38,825 bases of DNA. Origin: a virus. The stretch covers positions 1 through 38,825 of IMG/VR virus record IMGVR_UViG_3300049846_000735; one strand, written 5' to 3'. Made by a program: the position numbers and the translations under genes. The notes beneath the pieces were generated by a model. That model was not told where the DNA came from. It ran no database searches and worked only from the letters and a program-made list of their open reading frames with translations. This document shows, piece after piece, positions 7,258 to 12,982 of the stretch (positions are counted from its first letter, which is position 1; every line of letters begins with the position of its first letter).

Positions 7258-7507
7258 AGTTTTAAGGGAAGTTAAGGAAGAACGTCAAAAGCAAGAAACT
7301 AAATGGGGACAACAGAATCATTTGCCACAAGATTGGTTGATGATTCTTGGTGAAGAAGTTGGTGAAGCAAACAAAGCAGCACTTGAAGCCAAGTTTGGTG
7401 ATGGAAAAATCAATCTTTACAGGGAAGAACTTGTTCAGGTTGCAGCAGTTGCTGTGGCAATGATTGAATCATATGACAGAATGTTTGGTGGACCAACCCA
7501 TGGCTGA
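7241..7507 (+). CDS. MazG-like NTP pyrophosphohydrolase
   Basis: An 88-residue all-helical protein. The GEEVGEANKAALE motif (residues about 37-49) and YREELVQVAAVAVAMIE (about 60-76) supply the Glu-rich metal site of the MazG/dUTPase-like superfamily. Phage members hydrolyse nucleoside triphosphates or alarmones, cleaning nucleotide pools or damping the host stringent response. The size and the E..QxxKWG start match the short single-domain phage form. Substrate cannot be told from sequence. Confidence 0.75.
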   Translation: MQQTNEVLREVKEERQKQETKWGQQNHLPQDWLMILGEEVGEANKAALEAKFGDGKINLYREELVQVAAVAVAMIESYDRMFGGPTHG

Positions 7508-7712
7508 CATTTCCATGTGCATGAATAAGCAATGCAGCAGAAGATTCAATTGCTATCGTTTCACAGCACCTGCAAATGAATTCAGGCAGTCATATATTTT
7601 TTATGAAAAAGACAAAACCAAAGCAAAAGAATTTGCAAAGAACTGCACCATGTTTTGGGACAATGAAGGATGGAAAAAAAATGAATCTAAATTTAGATCC
7701 ACTGTTGCATGA
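7500..7712 (+). CDS. Hypothetical Cys-containing protein
   Basis: A 70-residue protein with CMNKQCSRRFNCYRF near the N terminus (C-x4-C-x5-C) and a later Cys (NCTMFW), a pattern compatible with a metal-binding cluster. The chosen ATG at 7500 follows GGTGG and overlaps the MazG-like gene by eight bases; an upstream in-frame ATG lies deeper inside that gene. Similar short proteins with C-x(4)-C-x(5)-CYRF occur in other phages, with no known function. Confidence 0.5.
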   Translation: MADISMCMNKQCSRRFNCYRFTAPANEFRQSYIFYEKDKTKAKEFAKNCTMFWDNEGWKKNESKFRSTVA

Positions 7713-7953
7713 AAAGATCAAAGTTCTGTTGCTAGTGATGGAAACCAGTGAAGAAGAAATCAAGCTGGCAATTGAACAGCATGAAAGATTGACTGGCAAA
7801 AGACCAAACACCATTGAAATTCCAATAAGCCTGACAATCACTGGTGTGAAGATCAATTTTAGATCAGATAACCATGATGGAAAACTTGTGACACAATTTA
7901 ATAAAGGCCCTGAATTTTTTGAAATTAGACATGAAAGGAATAAAAATGGCTGA
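7681..7953 (+). CDS. Hypothetical protein
   Basis: A 90-residue protein: an N-terminal helical part with SEEEIKLAIEQHERLTG (about residues 19-35), then a beta-rich C-terminal half. The start at 7681 is placed about ten bases after AAGGA; upstream in-frame ATGs overlap the previous gene and look less likely. Not recognised. Confidence 0.45.
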   Translation: MNLNLDPLLHEKIKVLLLVMETSEEEIKLAIEQHERLTGKRPNTIEIPISLTITGVKINFRSDNHDGKLVTQFNKGPEFFEIRHERNKNG

Positions 7954-8275
7954 ACCAATGTTGCCTGAACACATGAAGGGTGCAATGAAAAGATACCTGG
8001 AAGATGGAATTGAACCAGGTGGTTTCTTGTATGCTGTATTGACCAATGATCTGAAGATGGCTGTTGCACAAGCAGACCACATCAACATCAGATTGATTCC
8101 AGAAATAGTTTCTTATTGCTACAACTGCATTCCAGCACCAGCGTGGGGAAGTGTGATGAAGGTGGAAAAATGGATGTTGGAACATGGCCCTTCTGAAGAT
8201 GATGATGAAGATTTTGATCCACAAAATCCTGGTGATGGTTCTGATGATGATGCTTTTGAAGAAGGTTATTTCTAA
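7946..8275 (+). CDS. Conserved phage protein with acidic tail
   Basis: A 109-residue protein. The first 80 residues (LPEHMKGAMKRYLEDGIEPGGFLYAVLTNDL..., then GSVMKVEKWM) match a small helical protein common in phage early regions, whose function I do not know. The last 30 residues are almost all acidic (SEDDDEDFD, DDDAFEE), as in DNA-mimic or protein-binding tails. AAAGGAAT precedes the chosen ATG at 7946. Confidence 0.6.
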   Translation: MAEPMLPEHMKGAMKRYLEDGIEPGGFLYAVLTNDLKMAVAQADHINIRLIPEIVSYCYNCIPAPAWGSVMKVEKWMLEHGPSEDDDEDFDPQNPGDGSDDDAFEEGYF

Positions 8276-8276
8276 A

Positions 8277-8498
8277 ATGAAAATCAATCTTTTCCACATC
8301 CTGATGATTTGCGTGTTCGTGTGGTTCTGTTCAGTGGCCATTGCTTGCAGCAGAAGAAACGAACAGGCACACATCACCAAAAAAGATGGCACCACAGTCA
8401 GCTGCAAGGGCTATTGGCAAGGTGATTGTGGAATGTATTTAAAGCAATGCAGTGATGGCCATGAATACAACTGTGTTCAGAATGTGGAATACTACTGA
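8277..8498 (+). CDS. Small lipoprotein or secreted protein, Cys-rich
   Basis: A 73-residue protein with a hydrophobic signal (residues 4-22) ending in AIAC, with Cys24 as the likely lipidation site. The remaining 49 residues carry four more Cys. The C terminus follows C-x(6)-QCSDGxxYNC, nearly the same as in the lipoprotein at 10159-10539. It would sit in the host envelope. Superinfection exclusion or lysis are possible roles; neither is shown. The lipobox is not ideal (Ala at -3), so a plain secreted or anchored protein is the alternative. Confidence 0.6.
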   Translation: MKINLFHILMICVFVWFCSVAIACSRRNEQAHITKKDGTTVSCKGYWQGDCGMYLKQCSDGHEYNCVQNVEYY

Positions 8499-8860
8499 TG
8501 GATATTGAAACTCAAATCAACTTAAATTCATTCAACAACCTGCAAAGAAAGCTTGCTGAAGCCAATGAAAGAATTGTTGAATTTGAATCAATAAAAGCTG
8601 GTCATCTTCAGGTTCAAAAATATCAGGATGAATGTCTTTTGAATTATGCAAAGCAAAATCAGATTTTGCGTGACACCTTAAAGGAAGCAAAGGAACTTGT
8701 GTCAGACATGATTCTTGCTGTTCATATGCCAGCAAAAATGGCTGGATGGACAGAAATATCAGAACGTGCACTTAAACTTTTGGAAGGGGAAACCAATGGG
8801 AAAAAAGAAAGCAAAACCGACAAAGACAACAAAGAAACCAAAGGGCTGGAAGGCTTATAA
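8498..8860 (+). CDS. Hypothetical coiled-coil protein
   Basis: A 120-residue, mostly helical, charged protein with a likely coiled coil from about residue 10 to 75 (LQRKLAEANERIVEFES and following heptads) and a lysine-rich tail. It overlaps the lipoprotein gene by one base (TGATG) and overlaps the next gene by 65 bases in another frame. This resembles the Ead/Ea22-type coiled-coil proteins of early regions, but no family is certain. Confidence 0.55.
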   Translation: MDIETQINLNSFNNLQRKLAEANERIVEFESIKAGHLQVQKYQDECLLNYAKQNQILRDTLKEAKELVSDMILAVHMPAKMAGWTEISERALKLLEGETNGKKESKTDKDNKETKGLEGL

Positions 8861-9089
8861 AAAGTCAGACAAAATTCCACTCAAGCATGGAATGGGTTTG
8901 GTTCTTTACAATCAAAACTTAAATTCATATGTCACAGTCACAGCACTAAGACATCCATTCATGGACAATGCACTGATCGTTCGTGATACATGGGTTGAAG
9001 ATGATCAAGTGAAAACAAATTTTGATCTTGCTTCAAAGCGTGGAAAAATTGGCTTGATGCCTGGTGTTTCTGTGGTTGGTGAACTGTGA
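8796..9089 (+). CDS. Hypothetical basic protein
   Basis: A 97-residue protein with a very lysine-rich N terminus (MGKKKAKPTKTTKKPKGWK) followed by a beta-rich body. AAGGGGAAACCA precedes the ATG, a strong reason for this start, even though it places the first 65 bases inside the previous gene. The N terminus suggests nucleic-acid binding. Not recognised. Confidence 0.5.
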   Translation: MGKKKAKPTKTTKKPKGWKAYKKSDKIPLKHGMGLVLYNQNLNSYVTVTALRHPFMDNALIVRDTWVEDDQVKTNFDLASKRGKIGLMPGVSVVGEL

Positions 9090-9400
9090 AAGAAAATGAT
9101 TTGGCAATAAAGATTCTTGGATTTATTTTTGGAATTCCATTCATTGTTGCAACATTATTTTTGTTCATTTTGCTTGATGGACTTGTGATCAAAGATGTTT
9201 GGAATTGGCTTGCAGTTCCAGTGATGAATTGGAAACCACTTTCAACAGTTCAAGCCGTTTCACTTTCAACAGTTTACAATGCCTTTTCATATAAAGTTGC
9301 ACCAAAAGAAAATGACAAATGGTATTTGTTGAAGTGGCTTGTTGGAATGTTTGCAATTTGGTTGGTTGCTTTTGTGATCAAAACCTATTTCTTGGTGTAA
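9086..9400 (+). CDS. Two-span membrane protein, possible holin
   Basis: A 104-residue protein starting with GTG in a GTGA overlap. Hydrophobic helices lie at about residues 8-32 and 80-102, with a 45-residue polar stretch between. Two short helices and this size would fit a class II holin, and a DUF5675 protein follows one gene later. It could equally be an unrelated inner-membrane protein; the loop is longer than in most holins. Confidence 0.5.
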   Translation: MKENDLAIKILGFIFGIPFIVATLFLFILLDGLVIKDVWNWLAVPVMNWKPLSTVQAVSLSTVYNAFSYKVAPKENDKWYLLKWLVGMFAIWLVAFVIKTYFLV

Positions 9401-9401
9401 A

Positions 9402-9692
9402 ATGAAATCAAAATTCATTCCAAAAACAGCACAGATCAAAGACAAGAAAAGACAAATTGGAATTAAGTTTGAAAAAGAACCACCTGAAATGATCAAGCAA
9501 ATTATTTTTGGTGAAGAAATGTGGATGACAAAAAGGCAATATCAACAATTCAGAAAACTTGAAGAAGATATTGAAAAATCAATTTCAAAGCGTGTTGATG
9601 ATGCTTTGTTGAAAGGTCTTTCACCACAACAAGTGGAAGACACAGTGACAATGCAATTGATGGATGAAGCAAAGATCAGGGTTGCAATATGA
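9402..9692 (+). CDS. Hypothetical charged helical protein
   Basis: A 96-residue, very charged protein, basic at the N terminus and helical after about residue 40 (KLEEDIEKSISKRVDDALLKGLSP). It lies between the membrane protein and the DUF5675 gene, starting one base after the first and overlapping the second by four bases. Not recognised. Confidence 0.5.
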   Translation: MKSKFIPKTAQIKDKKRQIGIKFEKEPPEMIKQIIFGEEMWMTKRQYQQFRKLEEDIEKSISKRVDDALLKGLSPQQVEDTVTMQLMDEAKIRVAI

Positions 9693-10081
9693 TGAAATTG
9701 AAACGAATTTCATTCACAACATTTGGAACTTTTGGTGTGCTTTTTAAAGTGACAGAATATGGCGCACTTCCAATTGCCACAACACTTGAACCAAATTGGA
9801 TAGACAATGAAGAAAACAAATCCTGCATTCCACCTGGAAACTATGTGTGCAGAAGAATAACTTCACCAAAATTTGGTGAAACTTTTGAAATCACTGGTGT
9901 GCAAGATCGGACCAACATCCTGTTTCACAAAGGAAACACATTCAAAGACACTCATGGTTGTGTTTTAGTTGCTGAAGGCTTTAGGGAATCTTATGTTTCA
10001 AACAGTTTGAATGGCTACACAGCATTTATGGATAGTTTGAAGGGGCAGTCAGAAGCTTTGCTTGTGATTGAAAATCCATAA
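9689..10081 (+). CDS. DUF5675 protein, possible cell-wall enzyme
   Basis: A 130-residue protein of the DUF5675 type: FGTFGVL and TLEPNW near the start, CIPPGNY at 46-52, a strand ending in NILFHKGN (76-83) and DTHGCVLV (87-94). The H...GN and HGC elements (His80, His89, Cys91) resemble the active site of YkuD L,D-transpeptidases, which act on peptidoglycan, but this link is my inference. It is the last gene of the plus operon, close to a two-span membrane protein and just before a terminator, a position where a lysis enzyme could lie. Confidence 0.65.
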   Translation: MMKLKRISFTTFGTFGVLFKVTEYGALPIATTLEPNWIDNEENKSCIPPGNYVCRRITSPKFGETFEITGVQDRTNILFHKGNTFKDTHGCVLVAEGFRESYVSNSLNGYTAFMDSLKGQSEALLVIENP

Positions 10082-10086
10082 AAAGA

Positions 10087-10118
10087 AGCCCTGGAAGAAG
10101 ACTAAAACTTCCAGGGCT
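10087..10118 (-). terminator. Rho-independent terminator of the lipoprotein gene
   Basis: Perfect 11-bp arms, AGCCCTGGAAG (10087-10097) and CTTCCAGGGCT (10108-10118), with a ten-base loop. Read on the minus strand the stem is followed by TCTTTTTA, so it ends the transcript of the minus-strand lipoprotein gene. It may also slow plus-strand transcripts leaving the DUF5675 gene. Confidence 0.8.
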
Positions 10119-10158
10119 GTCACGCTCAACCGTCGCAAAAAAGGATGTTCTTAGTTTA

Positions 10159-10539
10159 TTATTTTTTCGGATTTTTGCAATACTTTACACCATCAATTTC
10201 AATGCATCTTCCTGCCATCATCATTGATTTCATTCCAGATTCACAAGTGTAAACTAGACCAGAAGAACAGGCTTTGAAACCAATGTCACAAGCTTCACCA
10301 GCAAGTGGTGGAACAAATCCAGGCTTTGCTGGACACATTGGTGAAAAGTCACCACTGATCACAATGTGACCTTTTGCAACTGGAACAGGTGTGGCTGTTG
10401 CACTTGGTGTTGGTGTTTCAATCACACCTGGTGTTGGTGTGGTGACAACTGGATCAACCACTGGTGGTTTGACTTCATCTTTTTTTGAACAGGCCATGGT
10501 GAATGATAGTGCAATGCACATCAAGATCATTTTTTTCAT
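10159..10539 (-). CDS. Lipoprotein with Pro/Thr linker and Cys motif
   Basis: A 126-residue protein. A signal sequence (residues 1-16) ends in FTMAC with Cys17 as the lipid site; a Pro/Thr/Val-rich linker (about 24-58) follows, then a globular part with six Cys. The pattern KACSSGLVYTC is shared with the small lipoprotein at 8277-8498. AAAGGAAG lies before the chosen ATG at 10539; longer frames are unlikely. It stands alone on the minus strand with its own terminator, which is typical of a cargo gene. Phage lipoproteins of this kind often block infection by related phages, which is a guess here. Confidence 0.7.
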   Translation of the reverse strand: MKKMILMCIALSFTMACSKKDEVKPPVVDPVVTTPTPGVIETPTPSATATPVPVAKGHIVISGDFSPMCPAKPGFVPPLAGEACDIGFKACSSGLVYTCESGMKSMMMAGRCIEIDGVKYCKNPKK

Positions 10540-10609
10540 TTTGACTTCCTTTTGTTGAATTTGCATTGTGCAAATTGTGAAGACAACATCACAGCAAAAG
10601 GAAAACAAC
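10540..10609. promoter_or_regulatory. Divergent intergenic region with perfect dyad
   Basis: This 70-bp region separates the lipoprotein gene (minus) from the plus-strand recombination module. It holds AATTTGCA (10558-10565) and TGCAAATT (10569-10576), perfect 8-bp arms around three bases, a likely operator or recognition site. The half-site also occurs in the palindrome at 3074-3083 in the other divergent region. I found no convincing -10/-35 pair. Confidence 0.45.
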
Positions 10610-10813
10610 ATGACAAGGGAAGAATTCAAAAGACTTGCAGCAGGAAACTATGCATTGAACAAATCAACAATTGATCCAAAAGAAATGACCAACTATGTTG
10701 ATGGTGCACTATACACATTTGACTATTTTGAAAAGAAGAATGTGAAAGAAAAAGTCAATGTTCCATCATATGAAACACATGATCAAATCAAAGGAACAAT
10801 GGTGCACCAATGA
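10610..10813 (+). CDS. Hypothetical protein
   Basis: A 67-residue soluble protein, not recognised. AAAAGGAAAACAAC precedes the ATG at 10610. It is the first gene of the short operon ending in the YqaJ-type exonuclease and overlaps the next gene by four bases. Confidence 0.55.
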   Translation: MTREEFKRLAAGNYALNKSTIDPKEMTNYVDGALYTFDYFEKKNVKEKVNVPSYETHDQIKGTMVHQ

Positions 10814-11031
10814 ACAACAAAGATGCACAATCAGCTTTAAGAATTGAAATCATTCATCTTGAAAAAGAAATCCAATTGAAGCAAAGGCTTCTTCAGGATT
10901 TGCGTTCAACATGGACAAAAACATATGCAGTTGGTTTGATTGAAAGAAGAAAAGAATCTGAACCACAGGTTGATGATCAGACAATTGCTGATGGACTAAC
11001 ACCATTCTTGCCTGGAAGGGTGCTGCAATGA
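10810..11031 (+). CDS. Hypothetical helical protein
   Basis: A 73-residue protein with a coiled-coil-like N-terminal helix (residues about 6-34, IEIIHLEKEIQLKQRLLQDL). It is coupled by four-base overlaps to both neighbours. Small helical proteins are often found before phage exonucleases, but no role can be assigned. Confidence 0.55.
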   Translation: MNNKDAQSALRIEIIHLEKEIQLKQRLLQDLRSTWTKTYAVGLIERRKESEPQVDDQTIADGLTPFLPGRVLQ

Positions 11032-11912
11032 AGATCATAAAGCTTGAACAAAAAAGCCCTGAATGGCTTGCTTGGCGTGAAGAAGGAATTGGTGGAAGTG
11101 AAATTGCTTCTGTGGTTGGTTTGAATCCATACCAGACTGAACAGCAGCTTTATGAACTGAAAGCAAAACTGAAACCAGCAGAAGACCTTTCAAAAAACTT
11201 CCACATCAAGCGTGGAAATAGACTTGAACCAATGGCCAGAAAAATGGTCAATGGTGAATTGAATGCAGACTTTGAAGAAATTTGTTTTGAACATGATTCA
11301 CTTTCATGGGCCAGATATTCTTCTGATGGTGTTTCTTTCACCAGGGAAGAAATCATTGAAATAAAAGGCATGGGTGACAAGAACCACCAAATGATTTTGG
11401 ATTTGAAACCTAACTGGAAGTTCCATGAATTGGATGCAAAGCATCCTTTGAAATACTATATGCCACAAATGCAATATGGAATGGCCATCACAGGATTTAA
11501 GAAGTGCCACTTTATTTCATACAACCCTGGTCACCCAATGCCCTATAAGCGTGTGGAAGTTGATGCAGACAAAGACCTTCAGGACTTCATTTTGATTCAA
11601 GGTGGACAATTCTGGAAGCGTGTTTTGGAAAAACAACCACCAGAAGTTCTGTCAAAAGATGAAAAGCTTGATGATCTTGTCAGATCATACAAGTTGAATG
11701 CAGAAGCAAAAAAGAAAGCTGAAGCATTCATGGAAGAAATCAAAAAAGAAATCATGGAACACACCAAGGGAAAAGACATCAAGACTGAAAAATCAAATGT
11801 GTTTTTCACACCAAGAAAAGGTGCAATTGACTATGAAGCAATTCCTGCACTGAAAGGTTTGGACCTTGAACAGTACAGGAAACAGCCGATTCAAATCTTA
11901 AATATCAAGTAA
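11028..11912 (+). CDS. YqaJ-type viral recombinase (lambda exonuclease family)
   Basis: A 294-residue protein. It has PEWLAWREEGIGGSEIA at 11-27, the motif of YqaJ exonucleases, then Glu67 (RGNRLEP), Asp100 (SSDG) and Glu111-x-Lys113 (IEIKG), which together form the metal-binding PD-(D/E)XK active site. It would digest one strand of double-stranded ends to expose single strands for the annealing protein encoded at 3133. A helical C-terminal part (about 205-260) follows. Its stop directly abuts the last codon of the convergent late operon at 11913, with no gap. Confidence 0.85.
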   Translation: MKIIKLEQKSPEWLAWREEGIGGSEIASVVGLNPYQTEQQLYELKAKLKPAEDLSKNFHIKRGNRLEPMARKMVNGELNADFEEICFEHDSLSWARYSSDGVSFTREEIIEIKGMGDKNHQMILDLKPNWKFHELDAKHPLKYYMPQMQYGMAITGFKKCHFISYNPGHPMPYKRVEVDADKDLQDFILIQGGQFWKRVLEKQPPEVLSKDEKLDDLVRSYKLNAEAKKKAEAFMEEIKKEIMEHTKGKDIKTEKSNVFFTPRKGAIDYEAIPALKGLDLEQYRKQPIQILNIK

Positions 11913-12416
11913 CTACAGGCTTGATGAATAAGTTATTGTTGCGTATTGAATTCGCATTGTTCCAGTTCCAAGCTGTGTGGCAAGAACAAGTCTTTCATCA
12001 GGGCCAAGTCTAATTGGTTGAAAAAAGTCTGGTGCTTTTTTAAGTTCAGTTTCTGAATGACGCCATTTTGTGTCTGTTGTTGGAACTTTTGGAAACAGAA
12101 CTGGTGCACCACTTCCTGCTGACAAACCAACAGCTGAACCAATTGAAGATTCAGAAGCACCTGTGAAGGCAACATCTGCACCATTGACCACTTCGATTCC
12201 ATACCATTGGCCATTGATCTTTTTCTGAATGTCCCAATAAGTAAGGAAAGCTGATGTTGGTCCACCTTGTCCTTGGAATGTTCGCATATCAACATCCACA
12301 TAAGTATTTGGCTGTGCTGTTGCAATCACAACACCATTCACACCACCACCTGAAGGTGTGTGATCAACCACTGAAACAACAAATGTTCTTTTTAAAGCAC
12401 CTGAATATGTTGACAT
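11913..12416 (-). CDS. Virion-associated protein, probably tail
   Basis: A 167-residue beta-rich, Gly/Ser/Thr-rich protein, last gene of the late operon. It has no recognised family. Content and position, after the tail tip and another small structural gene, suggest a virion or fibre component. AGGGGAATTTT precedes the ATG. The stop abuts the stop of the convergent exonuclease gene. Confidence 0.55.
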   Translation of the reverse strand: MSTYSGALKRTFVVSVVDHTPSGGGVNGVVIATAQPNTYVDVDMRTFQGQGGPTSAFLTYWDIQKKINGQWYGIEVVNGADVAFTGASESSIGSAVGLSAGSGAPVLFPKVPTTDTKWRHSETELKKAPDFFQPIRLGPDERLVLATQLGTGTMRIQYATITYSSSL

Positions 12417-12425
12417 AAAATTCCC

Positions 12426-12971
12426 CTATCTTGGTCTGAAGTATAAAACCAAGCCACAGTTTTCTGCACCAGCTTGATTTGTGTCCATATCTAAAGTTAA
12501 TAAATCACCAGCATCAAGTTGTGTTACTGACAGAACTGGTGCAACTGTTCCTGATGGATTTTCTAAGATTGTTGGATTGTCACCAAATCTTGAAAACACA
12601 AAAGAATTTGCAGGTGCTGCTGAAGAAATTGAAGGCTTAGTTGAAAAAATACTTGCACCAGTCATTCCAGAAGCTGTGTGGCGTTTCACGTTCAAAGTGG
12701 TTGTTCCTGAAACACCAGGAACAATATTGAACATCATGCAACCAACAATTTCCACATCAAAAAGCATTCCATGTGCACCATCCACAGCAGTCTGTGGTGT
12801 TGGTGCAAGTCCATATGGTCCATTCAAATAAAAAGTTTTGCAGTCATATTGTCTTTTGTTCACGAAGTTCAAAGCTGCTGCAACCCTTGAAAATGTTGCT
12901 TCTGAAACAGCTGCCCTATAAGCAACTTCTTCAGATTGCAGGTTGATTCTTTCTTCAATTACATCAGCCAT
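12426..12971 (-). CDS. Virion-associated protein, probably tail
   Basis: A 181-residue protein with a helical start (residues 1-38) and a beta-rich body with a Gly/Ser/Thr-rich middle; it reads like a small jelly-roll domain. It uses AGGGGAATTTT before the ATG. It sits between the tail tip gene and the last late gene. Specific role unknown. Confidence 0.55.
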   Translation of the reverse strand: MADVIEERINLQSEEVAYRAAVSEATFSRVAAALNFVNKRQYDCKTFYLNGPYGLAPTPQTAVDGAHGMLFDVEIVGCMMFNIVPGVSGTTTLNVKRHTASGMTGASIFSTKPSISSAAPANSFVFSRFGDNPTILENPSGTVAPVLSVTQLDAGDLLTLDMDTNQAGAENCGLVLYFRPR

Positions 12972-12982
12972 AAAATTCCCCT

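Noticed and set aside
7590-8407. Minus-strand frames of about 160 codons in the early operon
   Set aside because: They are antisense to overlapping plus genes that have ribosome-binding sites and phage-like products.
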